From Choristocarpus tenellus KU-1152 (lineage: Eukaryota; Phaeophyceae), in contig CAXNAD020000248.1 in NCBI GenBank assembly GCA_964200185.2, positions 1-23,427 of the forward strand: 23,427 nt of DNA. Direction: 5' to 3'. Positions 11,276 through 18,700 of the stretch are shown one piece after another. The notes beneath the pieces were generated by a model, which saw only the letters and a program-made list of their open reading frames with translations, was not told the origin of the DNA and searched no databases. Numbering within the stretch: the stretch's first letter is position 1; every line of letters starts with the position of its first letter. A program made the position numbers and the translations under genes.

Positions 11276-14200
11276 TCCTGTAGCAGAAAACACACCCATG
11301 TCCCTACATGAACAGAAATTCATTAACAAATCAAAGGTGTTACAAAGCATACTACTATGTACATAGGGTTAGGGTTAGGGTTAGGGTTAGGGTTAGAGGT
11401 GTGTTGCATTTAGTGCAAATAGGCAAGATATCGTGTTGACTATATAGAAATCAAGTAACTTACATTGTTAGAGGTAAACATCATAGTGTCATACTGCTCC
11501 GATGACCTTCAACTTTAAATCTGAAAAAATCAGGGTTTTTTTCCGATATTTAGGTACCAGCCCAAGCAAAAGAAAAACTAAGAAAAAAATGGTTGTACAG
11601 TACATACTGGATTTGATTTGTCCAATGTGTGACCATCTCCGACAAAAAAGTGTGCTATTATTGGCCACTCTGTTCCGTGAAAGGGTACAAATTGGTGTTA
11701 CTAGGGCTTGAAAAAGAGAGAGGGAGAGGGAGAGGGAGAGAGCATCTCACCATCAAAATCAGTTTTGGCAGCACTCACCTGTTTGGTGGTGTGCTCTAGG
11801 AAGACATCGTAAGTCACACCCATTAGAAGAGAGAGCAAGAAGATGCTTCCCACCAGGAGTACAACCACCATGAATGGGATATACATAGCATTGCTGCTTA
11901 GAGCCTCATTGACCAGGTTGGAGTAGTTGTCCCCACAGACCATGAGTATCCTTGGGTTAGGGTTAGGGTTAGGGTGAGATTGAGCAGCACAGCATTAATA
12001 GCAACGATACACTAGATATATATTCAGAGTGGGATAACCCAAACCCTAACCCTAACCATCCCATGAGCCGAAAAAAACATAATGTACACTAAATTTAGGG
12101 AAGGAGCAAGTTTCATGCGCATATCACATCATATCACATCCTATCACAGCAACAAGGAATAACATCATATCACATCCTATCACAGCAATAAGGTATAACA
12201 TCATATCACATCAGAGGTGCACGAGGTCTCTGCGACATGCCCTGAAGCTAACCAAAATAAATATATTTCATAGGTACAAAAATAATTGCAGAGTACTATC
12301 ATTACAATATAAATAGTACAGTGATGATCTACAAGTGCACCCTAACACACTGATACACTGTAAACGTATCAATCCACACTAGAATATACTTCACCAATCA
12401 CCATGTGCATGCATGTTAATGTCTAGATATTTGAGTCCTGCTGTTAGTGAAACATACAGCAGGGTCAGGGCTACACGTTCTCAACCCTAAACCTAAGGGC
12501 ACTTTGAGTGCTATCTACGTTATAGTCGTACTTCAAACTGTAACATGAATGAGACTCAGATTCTAGCCTATGAAACTCATGCGAGACTACGTTAGTCTAA
12601 GGCTACTACTTGTACTCATGTGGTACTACTTGTACTCATGTGGTACTACTTGTACTCATGTGGTACTACTTGTACTCACGTGGTACTACTTGTACTCATG
12701 TGGTACTACTTGTACTCATGTGGTACTACTTGTACTCATGTGGTACTACTTGTACTCATGTGGTACTACTTGTACTCATGTGGTACTACTTGTACTCATG
12801 TGGTACTACTTGTATTCACGTGGTACTTGAACGCAACTTGACCTCCACGGCCTGTTAGTACCATCAGCTCATCACTAGCAAAACGGCTCATGGTACTCAA
12901 TAATTAATTTTCCAATTCTGACAACAAACTTTGCACTGGCACCTCTTGTATGAGAACTAGTACTAGTTGTGGTAAATGAACAGAACTTGTCTGATTTGGG
13001 TTCTCTCCCAAGAACCACAGGTACACAAGTGGCACTAACCCAGTTCTCCATAAGCAACTCGAGAGACACACACAACACACACAACAAAAAAATTGTACTC
13101 CAGAGTAGTGCTCAAGCACAATCAATCAAAATGCTCCAGTGGTAGGCAATGTAGTACACTCCAGACAAGGTACATCTCTCTGATCTCATAACCTGCAGAA
13201 GAGTTCCTTGCAACTTCTCTACGTCCAACCCTCACCAGATTGCATACCCAGCAGCAGCAGGGTCCTCAAAGTCAAGCTTTTCCCTCCCAAAGGCCATGGC
13301 AGCATAACTAGAGCTGAGCAGCATGAAAAATACCACTGGAAGGCACACTCGCAAGAAGCCTGGAAGCATCCCTCCTACCACAGCATAGAACCTTCGGATG
13401 GATCTTGTTCGCAGTGACAGGACGGCTGCAACAGGGTTAGCACACAGTTGGCCACAAAGATTGGGTGGGTTAGGGTTAGGGTTAGGGTTAGGGTTATGCG
13501 TGGTAACGTAGGCAGTGTCCAAGGTTGAGAGAGGGGTATGAAATTGATGGATAGATTTCAATGGGATGAGGTAGAGAGGCGTGACTTGTCGTATCATTGC
13601 AACTTTCACAGTATGGATGAAAGCGCCGTTTCTATCAATCAAAGTGACCTCAGCAACAGATCCAAACATGTAAATAACAGAGCAGGCGTTTTGCCAGTTC
13701 TTCAACTAACGGGTACCCTATGAAGCATTACCAACAACAAATGATACACCAATCTTGTCAATCTGGAATCCAGGTCTAAATGGCCAGAACATTTTAAAAC
13801 CTAACCCTAACCCTAACCCAAATATGTGGATGGCAGTTATATGCACTAAAATAAGGAACGTAACTTGCGAGCACTATTGATAAAAGCAACATTGTAATCT
13901 CACCACAGTACACTGTAACGTCTAGACAAAAGCATCAACCCCAAGACAGCTGCCATGACGGGCCCCACCCTGGACATCCTAACCCAACGAAGCACACAAT
14001 GTACCGACAGTACAGTCTCCAAGGGTTTGTCTTCCGCACCAGGACGCAGGGGGCGTGCGAAACGCACTCCAACAAGACCGGTGGCATCAACAGCTAGCAC
14101 AGCAACTATCACAAGCAGCAGGCATTGCCACGGCTTCTTCAGGTAGCCTCGTAAACCCATGTAGCACATCTTCAGGAGCACTTCCACCGCATACACGCCG

Positions 14201-15484
14201 ACAAATGCCAGCTCGAGGGCTTTGAGGCTTCTGTTGCTGAGCCAAACATCCCCCGAATGGCTGTTTGTTGCTTGGTGCTCCAGGAACACAAGCAGGGAGT
14301 GCAGCACGTTGCATGTGAACACAAAATAGAGCCACCAGTCACTGGTGTGCACTCGGAAAGCGGCGAATATATGCCATGGCTTCTTCGACATTTGAGCCAT
14401 CCCGTGTTGCAGCCTACACAAGAGGCATAACGAAACAGGAAGAAAAAGTTATCAACAGCAGTATCACCATGGTATGCGAGCTATGCAAGCGCACATCGTC
14501 ACTTCCTGGTGACAGCCCTTTGCAATTCCGAATGTGTGAAAACTTTTTGACAAACCAGCTCTATACAAACGTTGTCAGGATGTGCTTCGGCTAGGTGCAC
14601 AACACCTACCAGTGAACAAGAAATGGAATCGGACCCACTTACTTGCTATTGTCAAGACAACAAAATACACAGGGTGCTAAGAAGGTAAAGTTTTCCTACG
14701 CCTCAGTACACTATTTACCGGCCGGCGAAGGCATCCTGGACGTAAAATGCTGCGAGCTGAGTCATCGCATTCATCTCCTCTGCCCTCTGCCTCATGATCT
14801 TGGCAACACCTTGCTTAAAGATGCGCTTTATCTTGAGTTTGCGAGAGGCCTGCAAATGGAAATCAAATCATCATATCAAACTTGCACTCATTAGACAGGG
14901 GGGAGAGCGCTGTTCTTATCCAGGGTGTGCCTCATCTATGACAAGCAATACAAAGCTCGATTCGAGGAAGGTTCAAAAACAGGTACCTTGGCCTCCTCTG
15001 ACCACCGATCATTGTTAAAGGACGAGCTCGCTGATGATGAATCTAACTTTGTGTGGCGACTTCCAAAGCTTGGTATTCTGCTGAGAAGGCGTTCTGTCAA
15101 GCTCGGCGTCCGGAGCAGGGGCGCTGGCCTACGCAATGGAAGAGGTGTGTCATCAAGTTCCCCCGGTGGGGCCACTGTCGACCCCATTGAAGGGCTAACC
15201 TCCCTCACGCCACCTTAAGACAACAGGAACCAGCCACTGTGGATCTTTTCTGCGCAAACTGCGCTCCAATATGTGGTAAATCAATCAACCTACCCTGCTA
15301 AGGAGTGATCGACGGTCAGGCAACGATTTTTCAAGAACTTTTGCCTTCAACAATAACATATCAAAGAGGGTGATGAGAGAATGGTGATGCGCGAGCAAGA
15401 ATACAACTTCGCGTGCTCGTTCGTTGGTTGCACCTTCTATCAGGGCGTTGAAGGTTCGAGATACAGAGGATGGCAAGACAACAC
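4323..15484 (-). CDS. Two-pore cation channel, plant TPC1-like (3' part not found)
   Basis: This is a voltage-gated cation channel of the two-pore family, which in plants and animals sits in vacuolar or endolysosomal membranes. Ten exons join in frame (15484-15294, 15199-14987, 14849-14719, 14413-13914, 13425-13236, 11950-11779, 10230-10165, 7812-7663, 5999-5873, 4441-4323), giving about 618 residues. In order they give a cytosolic N-terminus, the family-typical segment AAFYVQDAFAGR before S1, domain I S1-S6 with a pore loop, a linker with two EF-hand-like units, and S1 plus the start of S2 of domain II. The alignment to plant TPC1 is from my knowledge of the family and is clear at the pore, the linker and the start of domain II. 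The true start is uncertain: the first exon has no ATG before 15359, so either that ATG is used or an upstream exon exists. Domain II S2-S6 is missing from what I can recognise. Confidence 0.85.
4556..4738. repeat. 10/12-bp tandem array (ATAACTGTTAAA type)
   Basis: About 16 imperfect copies of AATAACTGTTAA and AATAACTGGTAAG variants. It ends about 115 bases upstream of the exon 10 acceptor on the minus strand. The open frames on both strands here (KITVKITVKI; VILTVILTV) reflect only the repeat. Confidence 0.9.
4965..5013. repeat. Mixed telomere array CCCTAA/CCCTAT
   Basis: Two CCCTAA-type units, then four CCCTAT variants in a row, then three CCCTAA units. The block of identical variants shows local amplification after a single base change. 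Confidence 0.92.
5584..5884. repeat. 18-bp array carrying repeated 5' splice sites
   Basis: About 16.5 copies of an 18-base unit; on the minus strand the unit is GTGAGTTGATTRTGTKTG. Each of 16 units contains the donor-type junction TG|GTGAGTTG. The first copy overlaps the end of channel exon 9. Eighteen is a multiple of three and the frame stays open through the array as repeats of the hexapeptide IVFGEL. Confidence 0.95.
5873..5999 (-). CDS. Channel exon 9 (start of domain II, S1)
   Basis: The exon encodes KRMSELLRAVCKSKWM followed by YWNKFIAAVIMC, parallel to the plant TPC1 segment 'LSQQLRAFVRSPNF...FIAVVV' that opens domain II. The donor is GTGTG|GTGAGTTG in phase 1, the first of 16 tandem copies of the same donor. 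Two acceptors keep the frame, at 5999 (GGGCCCAG) and 5966 (TTCCGAAG), so the 5' edge is uncertain by 33 bases. A stronger acceptor at 6013 is out of phase with exon 8 and would need an intervening exon. Confidence 0.65.
6315..6336. repeat. Interstitial telomere repeat
   Basis: Three to four TTAGGG units on the plus strand; a similar island with four units is at 6427-6450. Confidence 0.95.
6427..6450. repeat. Interstitial telomere repeat
   Basis: Four TTAGGG-type units on the plus strand, the last ending in TTACC. Confidence 0.95.
7221..7318. repeat. 49-bp tandem duplication
   Basis: Two adjacent copies starting AGAAATTTCCAGTCATACTT and ending TTCCTAG. They differ at two positions, so the duplication is recent. 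Confidence 0.95.
7574..7651. repeat. 39-bp tandem duplication
   Basis: Two adjacent copies of a unit starting CTGAAAAGTACAGTACAGTG. The second copy ends about 12 bases before exon 8, in the donor side of the following intron on the minus strand. Confidence 0.9.
7663..7812 (-). CDS. Channel exon 8 (EF-hand-like linker)
   Basis: Exactly 50 codons, phase 0 to phase 0, between acceptor TGTTGACAG and donor GGCAG|GTGTGG. It completes the first EF-hand loop across the junction (DPK-GTGKLSMIV) and carries the second helix-loop-helix (FEIASNFSDELDVLGFMEL). The first loop keeps D1 and G6 but lacks the acidic residues at positions 3 and 5 and the Glu at position 12, so it is probably a poor calcium site. 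TPC linkers often carry such degenerate EF-hands. Confidence 0.88.
7888..7929. repeat. (GA)n microsatellite
   Basis: About 20 GA units. On the minus strand this is a CT tract 75 bases upstream of the exon 8 acceptor. Confidence 0.95.
8711..8737. repeat. Interstitial telomere repeat, four units
   Basis: Four CCCTAA units on the plus strand. Confidence 0.95.
9330..10022. repeat. Degenerate 14-bp satellite with 56-bp higher-order unit
   Basis: About 690 bases built from 14-base monomers of the type AATAGACTACTATT. In the middle part (9551, 9607, 9663, 9719) the phrase ACCAATAAACT returns every 56 bases, so four diverged monomers form a higher-order unit. The flanks are more degenerate. The array ends against a telomere island (TAGGGTTAGGGTTAG) at 10025. 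Confidence 0.92.
10165..10230 (-). CDS. Channel exon 7 (post-S6 helix entering EF-hand region)
   Basis: A 66-base exon of exactly 22 codons, phase 0 on both sides, with donor CCTAAG|GTGAGA and acceptor GGGAGTAG. It encodes VKNERLKELKGLNAAFATMDPK. Joined to the preceding THTTKQ-type end of S6, this continues the long S6 helix into the first EF-hand-like unit, as in plant TPC1 ('LEKAFGLID'). It sits between introns of 1548 and 2352 bases, both packed with tandem repeats. Confidence 0.85.
10374..10395. repeat. (TA)n microsatellite
   Basis: An uninterrupted TA run. Confidence 0.95.
10440..10925. repeat. 40-bp tandem array, about 12 copies
   Basis: A very regular unit starting TAAAACTATTAGTAGTACAT and followed by TTAGATTATTATTAGTACAC. 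It is itself a doubled 20-mer. Copies differ by only a few bases, so the array is young or homogenised. It lies in channel intron 6. Confidence 0.97.
11231..11273. repeat. C run and (TA)n microsatellite
   Basis: About 11 C residues followed by about 14 TA units. Confidence 0.95.
11364..11396. repeat. Interstitial telomere repeat, five units
   Basis: Five TTAGGG units on the plus strand, one of the longest perfect runs in the window. Confidence 0.97.
11779..11950 (-). CDS. Channel exon 6 (domain I selectivity filter and S6)
   Basis: The exon encodes the filter region ILMVCGDNYSNLV, the inner pore helix S6 (YIPFMVVVLLVGSIFLLSLL) and the family-typical exit MGVTYDVFLEHTTKQ. That exit parallels 'LAVVYDSFKEQLAKQ' of plant TPC1. 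The donor is a perfect CAG|GTGAGT. The acceptor is unusual: the intron ends in a telomere-repeat run on the coding strand, CCCTAACCCAAG, directly against the first exon base. The acidic Asp in the filter replaces Asn in the plant motif, which could alter ion preference; that last point is inference. Confidence 0.9.
11952..11975. repeat. Telomere repeat forming the exon 6 splice acceptor
   Basis: Three to four TTAGGG units on the plus strand. Read on the minus strand they are CCCTAA units that end CCCAAG directly against exon 6, so they supply the pyrimidine-rich tract, the AG, and repeated CTAAC motifs that fit a branch-point consensus. Confidence 0.93.
12130..12212. repeat. 36-bp tandem repeat
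   Basis: Two full copies and a partial third of a unit starting CATATCACATCCTATCACAG. Confidence 0.92.
12604..12827. repeat. 20-bp tandem array, about 11 copies
   Basis: The unit TACTACTTGTACTCATGTGG is nearly perfect, with single changes (ATG to ACG, ACTC to ATTC). Because 20 is not a multiple of three and the unit lacks stops, all three plus-strand frames are open and repeat every 60 bases. It lies inside channel intron 5. Confidence 0.97.
13236..13425 (-). CDS. Channel exon 5 (domain I S4-S5 linker, S5, pore helix)
   Basis: The exon is bounded by acceptor CCCTGTTGCAG and donor ATCTG|GTGAGG. It encodes a basic S4-S5 linker (RTRSIRRFYAVVGGML), the S5 helix (FLRVCLPVVFFMLLSSSYAAM) and the start of the pore helix. 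The block GGMLPGFLRV parallels the conserved 'GMLGTYLN' of plant TPC1. It ends in phase 2. Joined directly to the next exon it reads AAAGYAIW-ILMVCGDNY, which lines up with the plant pore helix and filter without a gap, so no exon is missing between them. Confidence 0.88.
13467..13496. repeat. Interstitial telomere repeat, five units
   Basis: Five TTAGGG-type units on the plus strand, within channel intron 4 and near its 3' end. Confidence 0.97.
13801..13819. repeat. Interstitial telomere repeat, three units
   Basis: Three CCCTAA units on the plus strand. This is the last multi-unit telomere island before the right part of the window. Confidence 0.95.
13914..14413 (-). CDS. Channel exon 4 (domain I voltage-sensor, S1-S4)
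   Basis: This large exon encodes the first voltage-sensing domain. S1 is around DWWLYFVFTCNVLHSLLVFL, S2 around LELAFVGVYAVEVLLKM with an acidic residue inside the helix, S3 around CLLLVIVAVLAVDATGL, and an S4-like stretch LRWVRMSRV with arginines at every third position. It opens at acceptor CTTGTGTAG. Two donors lie 10 bases apart. The upstream GTGTAC (exon edge 13914) keeps the frame into the next exon; the stronger-looking GTGAGA (edge 13904) would shift it and reach a stop in exon 5. Confidence 0.88.
14414..14718 (-). other. Channel intron 3
   Basis: A 305-base intron (CGGCCG|GTAAAT ... CTTGTGTAG|GCTGC) of ordinary complexity with no repeats, unlike the later introns of the same gene. 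Confidence 0.85.
14719..14849 (-). CDS. Channel exon 3 (pre-S1 helix with TPC signature)
   Basis: The exon lies between a good acceptor (CCATTTGCAG) and a donor GTAAAT. It encodes a basic amphipathic helix (RKLKIKRIFKQGVAKIMRQR) followed by AAFYVQDAFAG. The latter matches the conserved TPC block 'AA.Y..DA..G' that precedes S1 in plant and animal TPCs. It ends in phase 2, and the split Arg codon is completed by the first base of the next exon, giving GR-LQHGMAQMSKK. Confidence 0.8.
14987..15199 (-). CDS. Channel exon 2 (disordered Ser/Pro-rich N-terminal region)
   Basis: The exon has 71 codons, phase 0 to phase 0, and ends GCCAAG|GTACCT. It is rich in Ser, Pro and Arg (RRPAPLLRTPSLTERLL, then a serine run), typical of a flexible, phosphorylatable cytosolic tail. 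The acceptor is placed at GGGAG just before GTTAGC because that keeps the frame. A better-looking acceptor 13 bases upstream (TTGTCTTAAG) would bring an in-frame stop. The exact 5' edge is uncertain, the body of the exon less so. Confidence 0.6.
15294..15484 (-). CDS. Channel exon 1 (N-terminal cytosolic region)
   Basis: The exon is open for 63 codons and ends at a consensus donor (AGCAGG|GTAGGT) in phase 0. It has a helical, charged character (for example NALIEGATNERAREVVF) with no membrane segment I would trust. The upstream edge is a weak acceptor (CTTGAG) directly after an in-frame TGA. An ATG at 15359 is the only in-frame start, and would give a shorter protein beginning MLLLKAKVLEK. It could therefore be a first exon with its start at 15359 or an internal exon. 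Confidence 0.6.
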
Positions 15485-15743
15485 CTCAAGCCCTGTGTTC
15501 GACAGGGCAAGCAACGGCATCTAGCCTTGCATGGCATCATTTGCGGTCTTCTAACCTTGTGGCTAAGACAAGGTACGACAGGAACAATGTAATCGATGGT
15601 TGGTTATGTGAGAGTCAACTAACACTTGCATTAACCTGTCACCCCATCCGTTTACCCTTCATCAAGTCAGGAAGCATACTTCAGTCAACTACCTGTAATT
15701 ATGGCTATTTCTCCCCAATCGTCGACACCTCCCCAAATTAGAT
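15485..15743. promoter_or_regulatory. Probable divergent promoter region
   Basis: This gap lies between the channel gene, transcribed leftward, and the hydrolase gene, transcribed rightward. If the channel starts at the ATG at 15359 the gap is about 385 bases. No clear TATA box or other core element was recognised. A shared promoter is inferred only from the head-to-head arrangement and the short distance. Confidence 0.4.
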
Positions 15744-18700
15744 GTGTGCGCTTTCACTCCAATATGTGGAAGGGTCGTGGCGTCTCAAAGGTCATGGCAA
15801 CCATCCAAAACAACATTGAAGAACAACAGTGGAAGTTTGCAGATGACCCTTCGCGCAAGCAGTGGGATGGAAGATGATACTCCCCTTACTAGCGTTGATG
15901 ACTTGCAAGGTAAGGAAACTAAGCCTTGTTTTCGCGGTACGCGAGGGGAGACGGCGTGGGCTAAAGTGGGTAGTGTTCAATTTGCGTGGCAGCAACACTA
16001 CGATAAAGACGGGAGAGAAGCGGCGTTCAGGGCGAATATTGTGTTGTATTTGTAAATTCGGGTACGATGCTTCTGCCTGTCCAAGTGACCAAGTAAATTT
16101 GGGTTACAGCAGTCTATATAGCACAGCTTGATTGATTTCTCTGGAGGTGACCTCACTGTGGTTGCCCGTACCTGCTTCTTGGCTCACTTGTTCGACTGCA
16201 TTCTAGCCATGACTGTAGTAAACCTGAAGGCAGAGCTGAAAGCTCGTGGCCTCAAGCAGGTTGGGTGTAAAGCAGACCTGGTGAGGCGAATGGTCGAGGC
16301 CCTTGGTCTAGCCTCGCTGGTAGAAGATGCACCAGTGGAGACCGTGGATCTTGCCGATCCCCAATTCAGGACAGATACATCTGCTTGGCACGATGAAAGG
16401 ACTGCTGATAGCGAAACACCACTTACCAAGCCCCCAAATAAACCCATAGCTGAGCGGGACACTGATGATGCTCCCGAGGCAGTACCATCAAAGGAAGAGG
16501 ATGAGCCCCCACCATGGGCATGGATGCTGGAGGATGGGATGAAGGAGGAAGAAAAGGGAAGACCACTGAAGATGCCAGAAGGGTTTCCCTTAGTACACCA
16601 ACCTCAGGAGCGACAACTTGATGATGATGGTTTTGACTCGGCATACGAATTTGACTTGAGTAAAAAGGTTATTGAAGACGTCTTGGACCGAAACATCCGT
16701 GAATTTGCGACCGAGGCTCAAAACTCCTCAGGAGGTGTCTACGTGGCAGCTAACAAGCAGGCCTTGAGACCTTGGGATGGGCCTCACGGCAAACGAAAAC
16801 AGAAGCATGCAGTGGTTATTCTATCTGATGTCTACGGATGGGAAGACCCTCGTATGAGAAGTGCTGTGGACAAAGTTGCTGATGTTTGCAATGTGGTGGC
16901 GCTTCTGCCAGACATGTTCAGGGGGCGCCCATGGGATCCCCAGCGCTCCGATGACGAGTACGAGGATTGGAGAGCGTCACATGATCCAGTGAGACAGTTT
17001 TGCATTGTTTACTCAATATGTTCACCAAATGGCAACCCTCGCAACATTTTTTTTTTGTGCAATCATTTATAGAACATGGTATTCTGACTCATAACAAGTG
17101 CCTTCGTGTTTGCCCTGTTGCTGCCAGGACCTTTTTTTTCTCTAGCCTGTTTCCATTTCTTGCTGCAAGATCAGTGAAATGCTTTGACTCCACTTTTTGG
17201 GGTTGAGACATACTGATCCAATCTGACTTTTTTTGTTTATTTCTCACAATATATATATATACTCGGAGAAGTGCCAACACTATTGTCACCTTTTCAGGAA
17301 ACAATCTCAAGTGACATCCGTGCCTGTGTCAACTTTGCAAGAACTGAGTTTAGCCCCAGCTCTCTTGGTTTGGTGGGCTTCTGCTTTGGAGGGGGAAAGG
17401 CATTGGAGGAGGCAGCAAAAGGTGATTATTGTCAGTGCACATTTGGCACCATTTTTATCTTTGAGGCAGGATTGCTTGTTTTTAGCTTTTGTCTGGGAGA
17501 GATGGTCTCCTATTGGTGTGCCTTGATGATCTTGATGGACAGCTGCAGATGGCCTATCATCGAAGACATCCTATGCAGCATTGTCTCCAGTACTCAAGCC
17601 CCTTACCATGTGATGATGTCATTTGTAGATAGAACAGCAACACTCTGCTAGACAAGTGTTAGTTAATGCGAAGAACAGCTGTCTAATTTATTAAAGAGAA
17701 CAACCAGGTAATGTTGCAGGAACAAGATCTATGTGGTAGCTTTGTCAATAATTGAAGATGAACCTTCGGGGACTGTTAGACTTTCTAGAATATCTAATGC
17801 TTTCAGGGTAATGAAGTATTGATTTGTACATGTGCTTGACAGGACAGGACAGGAGAGTATAGGTTGTCCCAAACAGTAAATTAGCACTCTGTAGTCTGAC
17901 AAGCTCCCACCTCAATTTACAGGAATAATATGAACCCAACAATCAAATACTTGATCATTCTTCTGACATTCTTGAGTTGATATTACTGGAGAACCTTCCA
18001 ATACTGTGCTTATTGCCCACATTGCAGTATTTATTCCACAATTACAGAGGAATTCGAATTTATATTCATGGTTAGGGTTATTGTTTTGATAAGTTCCTTC
18101 CCGCTCATGTTGAGGCATAATCTATTTGTCATTACTTAACTTCTGCCTTTGTGAGTTGTTATTCTAGACCTATCATACTCAAGTAGACATATCATGCCAA
18201 CAATCAACTAGAGTTGGGGGGGTTTTGTATGCACTTATTAATGCTGAACGCAACAACTACTTGTGCGTGCTCAAAGTATTGGCTGAGCTGGTCAACTGAT
18301 CTTTAAACCCATGCTGCTGTGGCAGGCCTGGTGAAACCAGATGCTGTGGCAGTGTTCTACCCCACCCGATACAACCTTTCAGCTATTGTGCCAAAGCTGT
18401 GTTGCCCCTTGGCAGCATTTTTTGCAGAGAAGGATGTCTTGGATGGTGCTTCCGAAGAGGATGCAATAGCCTTAAAAGAGGCCTTGGATGAAAACGAAAA
18501 GGTGATCTTCTATTAGAATTTTTTTGTGATAGCCTACGGCACAGCATGATACATCAAGCAGATGCAACTGATGCAAAGTGAAGTTATTGATCTATTGCTG
18601 TACAAAGGATGATGTTATGTTTATAGTGTTGAGATATATTGTACATGCATGTAGCATTTCTACCATCGGAGTAGCTAAGTAATTTTTTCTAACAAATGGG

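Larger units (their letters stand above)
10231..11778 (-). other. Channel intron 6
   Basis: A 1548-base intron holding the 40-bp array, a C run followed by TA repeats at 11231-11273, a five-unit telomere array at 11364 and a GA-rich tract at 11709-11742. Exons on both sides are phase 0 and the joined protein aligns with plant TPC1 without a gap, so no exon is expected inside. Confidence 0.85.
11951..13235 (-). other. Channel intron 5
   Basis: A 1285-base intron that splits the pore helix from the filter. It holds a 36-bp repeat, a telomere island near 12040 and the 20-bp array. Phases match across it (2 to 2) and the joined pore aligns without a gap. Confidence 0.85.
13426..13913 (-). other. 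Channel intron 4
   Basis: A 488-base intron using the in-frame donor. It carries a five-unit telomere array at 13467-13496 that reads CCCTAA on the coding strand about 40-70 bases before the acceptor, and a three-unit array in the other orientation at 13801-13819. Confidence 0.85.

Noticed and set aside
11107-11295. Minus-strand frame ending MYRAWLRVVHTG
   Set aside because: It lies in intron 6, includes a TA microsatellite, and exons 6 and 7 join without needing it.
12570-12858. Three overlapping plus-strand frames rich in VLMWYYLYSCGTTCTH
   Set aside because: They are a by-product of the 20-bp array, identical in all three frames, and lie inside an intron.
13040-13097. Candidate minus-strand pore exon reading SLELLMENW
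   Set aside because: It looked like a pore helix, but its phase does not fit exon 6, and exons 5 and 6 join directly with a gap-free match to the plant pore.
15792-15998. Minus-strand frame overlapping hydrolase exon 1
   Set aside because: It crosses a clear plus-strand exon-donor junction and has no link in phase to the channel exons.
16128-16206. ATG at 16128 as start of the hydrolase
   Set aside because: The upstream exon 15744-15909 has a consensus donor, joins in phase at 16207, starts after an in-frame stop and supplies a transit-like leader.
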